NCBI RefSeq assembly: GCF_022682495.2
Contig: NC_071388.1
Span: 15,115,171 to 15,179,170 of the forward strand
Reading direction: 5' to 3'
Source: Desmodus rotundus
Taxonomy: Eukaryota; Chordata; Mammalia; Chiroptera; Phyllostomidae
Length of the DNA: 64,000 bases
Shown here: piece by piece, positions 48,217 through 59,660 of the stretch
Position numbering within the stretch: the first letter of the stretch is position 1
Layout of the letters: every line of letters begins with the position of its first letter
Made by a program: the position numbers and the translations under genes
Notes under the pieces: model-generated
What the model was told of the DNA's origin: nothing
Seen by the model: the letters and a program-made list of their open reading frames with translations, nothing else
The model's database searches: none

Positions 48217-48756
48217 CTCTAAATAACAGATATAACTGATTTGTGAAATATCATTTCAAGGCCTTAAAATCACAGTTAATAAGAACCATATCATTTAGAA
48301 TAATTTTCAATGTGAAAAAAATAACATTTGTGGAAAAAATTTTAAAGAAATATATTAGATTTAAATTACCCTGAAATTGCAAAGCTGTAATTTTGAGTGT
48401 TCATATCTTTTATTCCTCTCCAGTTCTGACAGAGTAACCTCCTGATAATATTTTTAAAGATTTGTAAGTCATTTCTGAGCAGAAAGTCAAAATCCTTTTT
48501 GTAATTCAGATTAATTACAGTTTAAACCCCTGCAGCCTTTAATTATCATTCTTTCTTTGATAAAAATCTGCATTTTTCTTTTTGTTTCCATTTCATTATG
48601 ATTTTGAAAGGGCATCTCTAGGTAAACCATTATTTTCATGAATATTTCTTAACTGGAAAGTATGTTTACATTTAAATAAAAATCGGGTACTATGGAAAGA
48701 ACACTAAAATCTGTTTTATTGATCATGCATTAAATATCATTTCTCCTTGATAATTT

Positions 48757-48940
48757 TTTAAATTTTTATTTATTGATTTTAGAGAGAGAGAAGGAGAGGG
48801 AAAGAAACATGGATTTGTTGTTCCACTTACCTGTGTGTTCATTGGGTAATTTCTAGTGCGTGCCCTGACCGAGGATCAAACCTGCAAGCTTGGCATATTG
48901 GGACAGCTCTCTCCTAACCTACCGAGCACTGAGCCAGGGC
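48757..48940 (-). repeat. Ves-related SINE
   Basis: 'tttattgattttagagagagagaagg', 'tttgttgttccacttacctgtgtgttcattgg', 'gtgccctgaccgaggatcaaacctgcaa', 'cctaccgagcactgagccagggc' is an antisense tRNA-derived SINE whose middle section differs from the other copies, suggesting a distinct and older subfamily. Target duplication TTCTCCTTGATAATTT (48741-48756) and TTCTACTTGATAAGTT (48941-48956), 14 of 16 alike. Confidence 0.88.
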
Positions 48941-48956
48941 TTCTACTTGATAAGTT

Positions 48957-49339
48957 TATATATGTTCTAAAATTTTAATTTGGAAAACTATAAAATTCAC
49001 TAACAATATTAAGCTTATGTAACAAAATATTTTGATAGTTCTGTTATTATGTTTTTGTATTGTTTACCATATTTTGTATTTTGTGTACATTTCTTTGTCT
49101 GTTTTATAGTCTGGAAATTTCTATAACACAATATGGAATATGAAGCATGATAGAATAAGAATATTCTTGTTTCATGTGATAAAAGATATTTGATACTTCT
49201 TGTCTTACTTCTCTTTCTTTATGATTCATTACATGGTCCATCACAGGAACCTGAGAATGATTTTTTTGGCTCTTTCTTCTCATTCCTATCATCAAAGTGG
49301 GTACCAAACTTGCTGATCAAACCTCTTTAAAAACTGAAC
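48957..49339. other. No gene recognised
   Basis: AT-rich; a 67-codon minus-strand ORF (49104-49307) without motif. Confidence 0.45.
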
Positions 49340-49690
49340 AACCCAAGTCTCCTTTTCATTCCTATTGACATATCCTTGATTTTAACATTCATCACTTTTA
49401 CCCTGCATGACGACAATAGATACTTATATTTTCTGGCCTCTAAGTCTTGTTGCCATCAATTAAATCCTCCAATCGCTGCCAAAAGTAATTGTAGTAATTG
49501 TAAAGTACACCTAAGATTCTATCACTTCATTGATATTACATGGAACTAGCACCTTATTATATTCAGCTCAAAACTCCAAAATCCTTTTCCTATTATACAA
49601 GGGCCTCCGTATTTTACTCTGTACCTGATTTGGATGCATTTTCCTTTGCCAGGCTTTCACGTATTCTCAGGACTCTGGCCCTATCAATAA
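49340..49690 (-). repeat. Possible L2 3' end remnant
   Basis: 'ctcaaaactccaaaatccttttcctattatacaagggcctccgtatt' and later 'cttttcctttgccaggctttcacgtattc' resemble the reverse complement of L2 3' ends. Very diverged. Confidence 0.3.
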
Positions 49691-50104
49691 TTTGTTATCA
49701 TGTTTCATATTTGCTGTAAGCAATTGTGAGTAATCTAATCTATGAATATAGAATATACATAAAGAAATGGTAAATGAAATAATTAACCTTATCTAATGAC
49801 TAATCTGAAATTACCCTTTGGAATAAATGTTTAGTATTTCTTTTCTCTGATTACAAATTTTTATTCCAGATTTCTTTTCTGTAGTAAAGACTTGGTCACC
49901 TGGTTCTTTCATTTGAACACTGATGTGGCAAGAGCCATGAATCCAAATGGTTAGGAAGCATAAATGGTGTAGACGGAGCACCACAAGGCACAGACAGAAT
50001 TTAAACAGAGAAGGTATCATGGAGTCAGGTCAGCCTGATAACAGTGAAAATTAAAAAGTCAAAGAAACATTATATCTTGGGTTTACAGCAAATATATCAG
50101 CAGG

Positions 50105-50461
50105 TGTATTTGTATGCTAAGGATGCCATACAAAATACCACAGACTATGTGGTTTCAACAACAAATTTATTTCTCAGTTCTGGAAGCTGGAAGTCCAAGG
50201 TTAAGGTTCAGGCAAAGTGGGTTACTCCTGAGACCTCTCTTCTTGGCTTGCAGATGTGTCTTCTTGTTATGTCCTCATATGCCCTCTTCTCAGTGTGCGT
50301 CCTTCATATCTCTCTTCTTATAAGGACAACAATTCCTTTGTGACCTTATTTAATCTTAATCACCTCTTTATAGGCCCTGCCTCCACATATAGTTACAATG
50401 GGGCATTAACATATAAATTAGGTCAAGTGTGGAGGGGGGTTGGCACATTGAGTCCATAACA
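50105..50461 (-). mobile_element. MaLR LTR (MLT1-like)
   Basis: Begins TGTATTTG, ends CCATAACA. Plus-strand text is the reverse complement of a MaLR LTR: 'ccatacaaaataccacagactatgtgg', 'tttatttctcagttctggaagctggaagtccaagg', 'cttcttgttatgtcctcatatg', 'ttataaggacaacaattcc', 'aatcacctctttataggccctgcctcc', 'gagtccataaca'. Flanks gcagg and gtagg form a 5-bp duplication with one change. 357 bp, apparently a solo LTR. Confidence 0.85.
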
Positions 50462-52864
50462 GTAGGTTGTTAATGGAGAGTATAATACCAGAAGTAAGTT
50501 CTAGGGCATTCTCCACACTTATCTGGTCAAGTGATATTACTCAAATTCTTTTTGTATTTGAAATCACTTTCCTCAATTGTTAAATGAGAGGCTTGAACCT
50601 GATGATTTGCCCATTCCCCCCACTTTTGAGGAATGATTGAAATCAGGATACATTGAAACATAAGAATTTAATCACTATTTACTCATTTATTTTCTTTTGG
50701 GGACAGTAGCTTAAGGCTGGGCTTCCTGTTCTCTCCCAGGTTTCTGTCCCTGCTCAAGCTTCTTTAGGTCTAATAGCATTTCTCTTTAATTATGGGCTCA
50801 TATTGACACATCTGCCTCAATGGATAGAGTTGACCCGGATCTAATGCCAATAGGTCTGTGCTGGTTTAGTGAACACATAGGAAGCACTATCACTTCAATC
50901 AGTTGGTTGTGATTTTGTGTCATTGTATAAATATCCCCAGAAAAATCTCAGATGTCAAGAAAACATTACAACAGAACGTTAGAACACGGACATCTGTGGC
51001 AGACTGACAAATATCCACAGTTATTTATGCTATGTGTTTAAGACTGGGAAATCGTGTTTAATATAACAACAAACATTCAAAGAAGAATGCTTCTATGCCC
51101 AGGGCATTGCAAAATCTGACATAATAAAACACGCATTCATCAAAGTGATACACGGAGTGATGTTCATGTGTGATGAAATACTTTTTTGCTTTGGAAAATA
51201 ATTCAGCTTTACTTACAGTGTACATTCCCTCAAGCCATGTAAATTGTTTGTGGAAATTTTATGAACAGATAATTTATAATGAACTTGTCTGTTAAATGAA
51301 ACACTTTTCTATTACAAATTTCCCCATGAGGGCCTGACATAATTTTTTTTCTTTTGCTGCAAATTACTAAATACTATAGATATATTTTTTGGATTTTAAA
51401 GATTAAAGCATATTGGCTGCATTTATTTTGTTAATAATAGTATTTGTGGAATAAACTATAATAATAATAACTACAGTAATTTTTGCAAGGGACATTAACT
51501 GATTTTATACAATGTAGCCCAACTTATTTGTGTAGTTATGAATTTATATCTTTCAAAGCTTAATTATATTATCTGATATATAGAAAAGCTTTTCAATGGA
51601 ATATTTCTATACATTTCATTTTAAAAATTGTCTTGAGTTATATGTTCTGACTTCCCTGACCTTTGTGGTTACTGTTGGAAAGCATGCAACTGACTTTGGA
51701 AACTACAATTGTAATGGGACAGATGGATGTTCTACCTTCCTATGCTGTGTGAAACTAATCAATACTTTTCCAATTACATTGGTGAGTGGTTAGCATAAAT
51801 ATTACTAAAATTCTTTTTCTAAATCTTAATCACTATTCATATGGCCAATATACAATGACACACAGGAAAATTTCTGTCACAAATATAGTGGATGGCTGAC
51901 CAAGAGTAGTTGCAAAAATTGACAACCATAATTCTGAAGCCAATATTGGTTTTGGTATGGGTTTTATTTTTCTGTTTCTTTGTAAACTAATACCACTATA
52001 AAAAATACTAAAATATCTCTAATTTTAGGAATTTTGTGATATTGATATTCTATGTGTTATGTTACAGCCCTGTTTTAAACAGTGCTTTTATGCCTGCCAT
52101 TGCTAACAATCATGGTTATGAGTTAGACTTTAGAACAACAACAAAACTGGCTTTGCAAACCAGCTTCTCCATTGTTACTCTGTTATGTCTTGGGGCAAGT
52201 TATACAGTGTATCTGCCTTTGTTTCTTCTTGGACAGTATCTTTCAATTGGTAGTATAGCTATATTGATTTGAAAATAAAGAATAAGAATTTAAATCAAAG
52301 AGTGTACCACCAAAATATAATATCTGCTCTATTATTGTTAGTTTGTAGGATTATTTTCCAAGTCAAAGTCTCTTTATTTTTTTTCTCAGGATAAACATGA
52401 AACACTTGTGTCAATTTTCCACCAACTGCTCTATCCACCCATTATATAACTGCTATTATTTGGGGTTTATCCTTCTGAATTTTTTAAAGAATACATGGTA
52501 TATTTAGATATTCCTCCTGTTTTGTAATCTGTTTTATACCCATGAAAAAAGCTATCATCAAAAATTTTCCCTGCCAATAAATTAACATATCAGTATCATC
52601 ACTTAGTGGTCACATAACATCGCTGGCATGGTTAAACATGATTTTCTAATCATACCTCTATTGTTGGACATTGTAGAGTATTTGAAATTTGGCACTTTTT
52701 CAGTATTATTGTACTTTAGTCCTTTCGTCCAATTTTCTTGGATTTTTATTTTCTTAGAGAACCTGGGTGTTACTGTCACTCAGTCTTGAATTCACATTGC
52801 AGCTCTTTAAATGCAATGCCTGTGGGAGGTCACTTCACCTCTCTGAGTTGTATTAGGTAAGACC
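50462..52864. other. No gene recognised
   Basis: AT-rich to mixed. ORFs at 51596-51793 and 52036-52272 have no motif; the second contains a hydrophobic stretch near its end, expected by chance from T-rich DNA. No splice pattern or named repeat. Confidence 0.4.
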
Positions 52865-53293
52865 TTTTTTCTTTCTATTGAATTTATTGGGGTGACAGTG
52901 GTTGATTAAATGCTGCAGGTTTCAGGTGCACAACTCTACAGCACGTCATCTGTACACTGCATTGTGTGTTCACCACCCCAAGTCAAGTCTCCTTCCACCA
53001 CCATTTACCTCCCTTTTACCTTCCTCCAGCTCACCTCGCCAACCCTGTCACCCACCACTGCACTATTGCCCATGTCTATGAGTTTTTTCTCCTCTCTTTT
53101 TTTTGCTCAATTCCTCCACCCTGTCCCCAGTCACCCACCCCCTACCAATAGCCATCAGCCTGCTCTCTATGAATCTGTCTCTATTTTGCTTGTTAGTTCC
53201 TACCTGAAGAGCATCATGCTAAGTGAAATAAACAAGCCAGAGGAGATACATATCATATAATTTCACTCATACGTGGAATCCAAAAAACAAAAT
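52865..53293 (-). mobile_element. 5'-inverted L1 3' end
   Basis: Antisense L1 3' UTR from 52865 ('tgaatttattggggtgacagtgg...aggtttcaggtgcac', C-rich middle, 'ctgtctctattttgcttgttagttc'), then at about 53200 the sequence switches to plus-oriented L1: 'agcatcatgctaagtgaaataaacaagccag', 'catatcatataatttcactcatacgtggaatcc'. The switched part is the reverse complement of what should come next, the mark of twin priming. A T-rich run at 52864-52870 marks the 3' end. I could not find a convincing target duplication. Confidence 0.8.
53200..53293 (+). other. Inverted 5' segment of the L1
   Basis: Plus-oriented L1 piece, about 94 bp, joined to the antisense body at 53199/53200. Confidence 0.75.
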
Positions 53294-53634
53294 TTTCTCA
53301 GATACTTAAAAATATCTATTCTTGTGTATTTTATGGTTACTTATTCTGCTTTGACATAGTTTTCAGATATTTTTCTGATACTACACCTGCCTTTCAATTA
53401 GTTAACATGCTTTGTTGATACACATAGTTTATTAAACTACTTAATTATATTTTGGCCAAATCTATTAATATTTTCTTTCAAATTTTCTTATATTGATTTA
53501 TTGCTTAAAATGTGCCCATTTCAAAATTATATGTAAAAGGCTCTCACTTAAATATTTCCTTCCTTGCATTAATGCTTTGCTGTTTTCCCTTTCCCCCCAA
53601 GGGAATTAGTAATAAACTTGTGGTTATGACACTC
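53294..53634. other. AT-rich DNA, nothing recognised
   Basis: No ORF or named repeat. Confidence 0.45.
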
Positions 53635-53900
53635 TCATGTCCAGTATAGTGGTATTCAGAAGTAGGGCCTTAGGAGGTGATTCAGTCATGAGGGTGGAAT
53701 CTTCAGGATGGAATTAATGCCTTTATAAGAAAAGACAAAGAGTGATGATTGGTCTTTCCACCATGAGATGTGACCATTCTGGGTGATTCGCTCATTTTTG
53801 ATTTTGAACTTATGTTTATATTTTGCTCCTGCCATTAATTCTTACCAGAAATTACTTCAACCTAAGAACAAGGATTGGGTTTGTCCGGAATCCATCAATA
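53635..53900 (+). mobile_element. MaLR-type LTR fragment
   Basis: 'agtagggccttaggaggtgattcagtcatgagggtggaatcttcaggatggaattaatgcctttataagaaaag' is the well-conserved 5' half of a MaLR LTR in plus orientation. The 3' half is poorly matched. Confidence 0.75.
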
Positions 53901-54361
53901 GTGAGAACTCAAACCCCATGTGAGCATGGGGTACAGCTAGCGTTACAGATTCTCATGGGAGATATTTTTTCAAATTTGAGCTAAAAACTAGAAAGACACA
54001 TTTCTTTGATTATGGTCTTCGGGAGTCGATTTATTAAGTCTGTCCTTTCACTGGGTGTGTGTAGGCTGTCAAGCCCCCCTGTCCCATTCCTGAGGTTTCT
54101 TAGTTTCACTTTCTTATCTTAGGTGAATGCAGTTTGTTTCTTACATCTCAGGGGGCTGTAAACTTCAGTGCTGTCAAACTCTTAGGGGTTTTGAACAGTT
54201 TTAGCTCTTACACATGACCTTCCTTTTGTCCTTTCCTTATTTTTAGTTTTGAGAATATATTTTTGGAAGCTTAGCCTACATATACACATTTACAAGTGCT
54301 TTTGTTATTTGTTTTTTGCAGTTTGTATAGCATCCTAAATGTTTTTAGGGGAATTTCCATT
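53901..54361. other. No gene recognised
   Basis: Mixed composition, no ORF of note, no named repeat. Confidence 0.45.
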
Positions 54362-54648
54362 AAGACAAATACCATATGATCTCACTTATATGTGGAATCT
54401 AATGAATATAATAACCTAATGAACAAAATAGAAACATAGGCATAGATACCTGGAGCAGACTGGCGGCAGAAGGAGGGGGGGGCAATGGGGAACTAGATGA
54501 AAGAAAATGAAGGGTTTAGCCGAAGAACATTTTTGCATGACGCCTAAACACCCCCAACAGTGTGGGGATGGCCTGAGAGGAGGGGTGGGTGGATGGGAAC
54601 AAAAGGGACAGAAGTGGGGACAACTGTGATAGAATAAAAAATAACATA
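54362..54648 (+). mobile_element. L1 3' end
   Basis: Starts 'agacaaataccatatgatctcacttatatgtggaatct', then 'ctaatgaacaaaatagaaaca', 'tgatggcctgagagg' like text (here 'gggatggcctgagagg') and G-rich 3' UTR ending 'ggggacaactgtgatagaataaaaaataa'. 5'-truncated. The minus-strand ORF over it is antisense and not real. Confidence 0.85.
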
Positions 54649-54839
54649 GAATTTAAAATGTATTAGAAATGTAAAAGAAAATATAAGTTGCCATAATGCC
54701 AAAACAGAAGTACTTCTCTTCTTTTGAAGATTTATTTTTTCCTCCATTAAAATTATCTTTAAAATAGGTTTGGTTTTTAAATAATGATAAATTTGAAATA
54801 ATATGGGCATGGATTATATATTGCTCATCAAATACATTT

Positions 54840-55035
54840 ATGTAATTAAAATAACACATTTTATATATATTTTGATGATCAATTATTTTATGTTGTATAC
54901 AATATTAATAATATAGACTATAAATGTAATATATATTATATGTCCCATATTATATATGAGTTACTTATTATTAATTATGTAATGTTAATGTGTTATATAT
55001 TTATATATGTCTATACAAGTGTATATAGGTGTGCA
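54840..55035. repeat. TA-rich low-complexity DNA
   Basis: Imperfect TATA/ATATT stretches with small palindromes such as 'aatatatattata'. No unit length holds throughout. Confidence 0.75.
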
Positions 55036-55159
55036 CATTTACCTTAAGGCATCAGAAGTTACAGTGATCCACTGAAAACCACAATCATGATTGCAATAAT
55101 AATGCTACATAAGCATATTGAAATATAGTTGCTGTTATTACCATGTTAAGACTAATGCT

Positions 55160-55365
55160 TGCCCTCACTTGTGTTGCTCAGTGGGTTGGGCATCATCCAG
55201 CAAATCAAAAGATCACTGGTAGGGTTCCTGGTCAGGGCACATGCCTGGGTTGCACGCCAGGTCTCTGGTTGGGGCAGGCATGTCAGAGGCAACCAACCGA
55301 TATTTCTCTTCCTTTCTTTCTCTTCTCCCTTCCTTTCTCTCTAAAAATAAATTGACAAGATTAAA
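55160..55365 (+). repeat. Ves SINE
   Basis: 'tgccctcacttgtgttgctcagtgggttgggcatc', 'cctggtcagggcacatgcctgggttgc', 'caggtctctggttggggcagg', 'gaggcaaccaaccgatatttctc', 'cttcctttctctctaaaaataaa'. Target duplication AAGACTAATGCT (55148-55159) and AAGACTAGTGCT (55366-55377), 11 of 12 alike. Confidence 0.93.
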
Positions 55366-55377
55366 AAGACTAGTGCT

Positions 55378-55689
55378 GTATAATTACAAGAAAAAAATAA
55401 TTTGAGATAAATTTCTCAATTTGAACCTTATTTGGCATTTAGGTTTTATGTAAAAGTAATTCCAGATGGTAATAACAGTTCACACTTTCAGAACATTTTT
55501 GTACAGGACATCAGTCAACTTTACAAATAGCAATGTGACATTTCGGTCAGCAATGTTATAGTTATTTTTGGCATGTTAAAATGTTCATTATTTAACGTAA
55601 TTTTAATGAGTATACAATATTATGATGTGTAAAATGCTTTCCTTTTTCCTTAGTTCTTGTTTTGATAATAGTTACAGAGATAGGCAAAT
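55378..55689. other. No gene recognised
   Basis: AT-rich; the section at 55470-55540 may be the outer part of the MIR that follows. Confidence 0.4.
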
Positions 55690-55810
55690 GAACAACTGTT
55701 ACCTACCCTTAGAGGAGAGAACGGAGACTCGGAAATGATGGGATCATGGCCAATAAACAGATTTAGGACTCAACCTGGGTCTTCTTACTCTGTTCTAATA
55801 CATTTCCGTT
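55690..55810 (-). repeat. MIR fragment
   Basis: 'ctacccttagaggagagaacggagactcggaaatgatgggatcatggcc', 'aacagatttaggactcaacctgggtcttcttactctgttctaat' follows the reverse complement of MIR core and tRNA-like region. Confidence 0.6.
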
Positions 55811-57409
55811 CTCCTTTTCATATTTAATGCGACAAATGTATTTAAAGAACTCTAGTTTTACTGGAGCTGTACTGATTTTTTGCATTATGTATTATGGTCA
55901 AACAGTCACTAGTCTAGGCAGTGTGGGCTATCTGAACAGAAAGTACTTCTTTTATCTTTAACAATATAACATTATTCACAGAACTGTGACTCTTTTCTGA
56001 TAAGAAATATTTCATCAAAACAATAATGTTCTTTATATTAATGTGTTTTGCTTGTGAAGGTTTTAGCTGCAGTTTATCTATTCTATAGACATGTAGTTCT
56101 TATAAAAATAAATTATTTGCAACATAAACAAGATTTCTGAGTGCTTGATATTTCTTTTGTCCCCCTTAACTATGTCAGTTGTTTCCATAACAAAGTACAA
56201 AGACATTGGAAATTTGGCTTTTGTTTCTTTATTTCAAGCTTTCCCTATAAAGGAATTACAGGTACCCCATCACAGTGTAACTATCTCTGACAATGATAGA
56301 GCAGCAAAATCTCCTAGGAGAAACCTTTGCAAAAAATAGCATCCATCCTATTTTGGACAGAGATCAATGGAAATGAGCCAAATTCTAGATTTTCACCCCT
56401 CAAAGACAGAAACATTATCCTAGCAGTCTCCATGTTTATTAACCTGAGACATCCAGGTATTATTTAAAAAAAAATGTGGCAATAAACATGTATACTAGTG
56501 AGCACAGCCTGATTGCTAAGATTTGAAAATTAATTACAATATATGAAGTTCATATTAGTGATAAGAGAAAGGTTTTTTTCCATGTTCCATTATTATAATT
56601 TATTTTATTTATTTCATATTCTTTCTGTCCTGCTCTGACTAGGTCATCTGGTATCATGTTGAGTACAGGTGGAGAGATGGGGCATCAGCTTATTTTTTCT
56701 AATCTCAAGTGAAAGTTTTCTTATTTTGTCACTAAATCATTTTCTCTTGATTTTTTGTAGACTTTCTTACTCAACAAATAAAAACATTAATCTCTGACTT
56801 ACTAAAATGTGTTTCATTACTGTCAAATGTGTTTCCCAAAACTGCAAGTATAGTTTAGAAGGATTTGACTCAATTTATATCCTTCCAATTTATATGCCAG
56901 TTATGTCACATACTTTAATTCTATATATGTGGTATTTTAGATTCCAGAAAACATCTTTGTTTAATACATGGAACATGCATCTAGTTTTACTCACATATTT
57001 AGGTGATTTTTAAACCTGCTCACTTATTTAATCTAAATAATTGATTTCACCTAAAGTTTCTATCTGGCTTACTTTCCTTCTGCCTATGTAAAAGTCATGA
57101 AATATGTTATATATCTTTTCTTGGTGACTATAAATTGGCTTATTTATCTAAAAATGTCTTTATTTGCCTTTACTTTTAATAGATGTTTTTCCACACTTAC
57201 ATGGAGAGGTGTTTTTTTCCTATACATTGAACTGACAGACACAGATCCATTGACTATTTTTCCTGATTCTGTTAATAACTCAGTTATAGGAATAGTTTCC
57301 CACATTAAAGCTAATTTGCCCCCCTCATGACTTTTAAAGACACTTTTGTCTTTTTCTGCTATTTTGGTATTAAATGTCTAATTATCATTTATTTTTATTT
57401 ATGCAATTT
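55811..57409. other. AT-rich DNA, nothing recognised
   Basis: ORFs at 56145-56339, 56807-57013 and 57097-57330 have no motif. An A9 run sits near 56466. Confidence 0.4.
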
Positions 57410-57430
57410 AGCTTTTGTGGGCTTTTAAAT

Positions 57431-57624
57431 TTTTTTTATTTTTAAAATATTTTATTTATTTTTAGAGAGAGGGGTTGAGAGGGAGAAAGAGAGGGAGAAA
57501 AACATCAGTGTGTGGTTGCCTCTTGAATGCCCCCAACTGGGGCATATGCCCTGACTGGGAATTGAACCTGCTACCCTTTGGTTCATAGCCAGCATTCAAT
57601 CCACTGAGCCACACCAGCTAGGAC
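57431..57624 (-). repeat. Ves SINE
   Basis: 'atttatttttagagagaggggttgagaggg', 'aaacatcagtgtgtggttgcctcttg', 'ccaactggggcatatgccctgactgggaattgaacctg', 'ccactgagccacaccagctagg'. Target duplication starting AGCTTTTGTGGGCTT (57410 on) and AGCTTTAGTGGGCTT (57625 on), continuing into 'ttaaat'/'cttaaaat'. Confidence 0.95.
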
Positions 57625-57647
57625 AGCTTTAGTGGGCTTCTTAAAAT

Positions 57648-58564
57648 GATTAATTATCTGAGTGTTCAGTAGAAGAAAATAAAATCCTCTCTAAAACAAA
57701 TATGGGCATAAAAAATAAATTTTTTTATGAAAGTGAAAGTGTTATGTCTTATTTTTCAACATCTAATATCATTTCACCACTAAATATAACATTTAAGGTA
57801 ATGATAATTAAGAACTTGAAATATAAGATTTAGCCTTTTTATCAAAATAATAACAGTTTGAAATATAAGACCTAAATTTGTATTTCTATAATCTGAATTG
57901 ATATAATTTATATAATGTAAATTACTCTCTATAAGGTTGAGTTTTATAATTACTCTTTATAAGTACTAGTTTTAGTTATATAACATTGGATATAAGATAC
58001 AGGATGCAGGAAAACTGTATCTTTTAAAGAGAAAATATCTGTGAAATAATAGAGTTGGAACCAGAATTTTTAGTGTTCTCACTTTTTATTAGTGTGATTT
58101 GAGGCAACCCTGTCCCAGGTCTCTCTCTCCTCATCCCTCCCACTCCTTCTCATTCTTCCGTGCCTTTATTCTGTCAACTGAATGCAACTACACATATTGG
58201 GCCACAGGAATCCTTCCAAGGATAGCTGATGGTAATCATTTACATCATAATGTCTACCCTATTTTGACTTTTCCCCTTTCCTTTACTAACAGCATAAATC
58301 AGAGCTACTTTTATTATAAAATTACCTCAATATAAAAATAAAGTATGTTTCTATTGAAGTAATTATACCTGTGGTTTAATTCAAAATCATGAGGTGATAA
58401 ACAGAAAATGGAAATATATTCTTAATAACTTTTCCTTAGTACTTTTTCTATTTGTGATTGGTTCTTAATAATAAATAGATAAGAACTATGCATTTTCCAT
58501 TTGCAAACATTTTTCAAACTCACAAGAAATATAAATAAGAGGAATTACAAGTCAAAGTGTAACC
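57648..58564. other. AT-rich DNA, nothing recognised
   Basis: ORF at 58099-58335 (78 codons) without motif. No named repeat. Confidence 0.45.
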
Positions 58565-58904
58565 ATGCAGAATGGGATTCGGCCACTTGTGCTTGATACT
58601 CAGGTCCCAACAATTTGTGCTGAAGGGAACAGGTTTTTATTAACAGAGTTCCAATTCTGGTGGGCTGTGGGGGACTGACAGCACTCAGTCTGAACCCTTC
58701 TCTTCACAAGACCCAGAGCTTCTCTTGCTCCCCAAAAGACTACAAGCCAAATCCACACTCAGAAGTTCCCCATTTCCTTATCTGTCCTTAAACTAGTCAC
58801 ATCATCCTCTCAGGAATGTGTACTGGTGATAAAGTTTCCTTGGTAAAGGAAAGGAGTCTTTATTCAAAAGCTACACTATCATTAAATAACAGCTTTTCCT
58901 GGGC

Positions 58905-59005
58905 ATTAATCACTTAATCCTATCAATTAAGACTAAACTCTTTAACTTTTTAATTATAGCTTTAATCATTTAAACCAATCAATTATGGCTAAAATCTTTA
59001 ATTCC
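58905..59005. repeat. 56-bp imperfect tandem duplication
   Basis: 'taatcacttaatcctatcaattaagactaaactcttta' recurs 56 bases later as 'taatcatttaaaccaatcaattatggctaaaatcttta'. Just two units, about 75-80 percent alike. Confidence 0.75.
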
Positions 59006-59019
59006 TGTTTCCCTATCTT

Positions 59020-59031
59020 CCCCCCCCCCCC
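59020..59031. repeat. C12 homopolymer
   Basis: Twelve consecutive C, flanked by 'ctatctt' and 'attagc'. Confidence 0.9.
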
Positions 59032-59495
59032 ATTAGCTTTTAATCTCGTTTCTACAGGATTAGTTTACAAACTAAAACAACATGAGATATAAAAGCTACA
59101 CAATTTTGGAAGGAGAGCAGGCTTCTTCCTCAAAACCCCTCCCCTCTAGAACAACCAAAAAAGAATAACCCTGCCACCCTCTGCCAAGCCAGCCCAAACC
59201 TAGGCTGCACCCAGAGCTTCTTCTCCCATCCAGAATACCGTCCTTCAGGAAACAGGGGCAGCTGCAGCACAATCATTCAGGCACCCTCAAGGAAGAGGGC
59301 CAGAGGCCATTCTCTGCCCTCTTTTTATTTTAAATCTTCTGGCCCATAATTCCATGCACTTCAGAGGCATTCAGCTTCTTGGCTAATACCATCATAGGCT
59401 GTTTACCATTGCCTGGGGCAACCTCCTCCTACAGCTCTTCCCTCCTCCTCAGTGATCTGATCACATCTCTCTGTATCAGTAATAGGGATGAGATA

Positions 59496-59658
59496 AGGTA
59501 TTTTGCTGTGTATAATGCATACTTTTTGCCCAAGTTTTTGAGGGAAAAATAAGGATACACACTATACATGGTTATAGTGATTACATATCAAGGGCATAAT
59601 AATTCCATGTATAATGGTCACAAAAACATGGGCACACATTATACATGGCAAAATACGG
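59496..59658. mobile_element. TA-flanked MITE with long inverted termini
   Basis: Left AGGTATTTTGCTGTGTATAA and right TTATACATGGCAAAATACGG are inverted copies (about 16 of 20), continuing inward with 'tgcatactttttgccca' against 'tgggcacaca'. TA lies on both sides (59494-59495, 59659-59660). The motif 'catgtataatg' also recurs inside on both strands. 163 bp, no coding capacity. The outer end is shared with the MITE at 44378. Confidence 0.85.
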
Positions 59659-59660
59659 TA

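Larger units (their letters stand above)
58565..59470 (-). mobile_element. Possible LTR-like block, unresolved
   Basis: A composition change at about 58565, a minus-strand AATAAA near 58639 about 75 bp from a candidate end TGCAGAAT, G/C-rich and C-rich stretches and a 56-bp tandem duplication suggest a retroviral LTR read on the minus strand, possibly with internal sequence to its right. I found neither a matching opposite terminus nor a target duplication, and no retroviral protein motif. Confidence 0.3.

Noticed and set aside
52910..53260. 116-codon plus-strand ORF rich in proline, serine and threonine
   Set aside because: It is antisense L1 3' UTR and crosses the inversion point.
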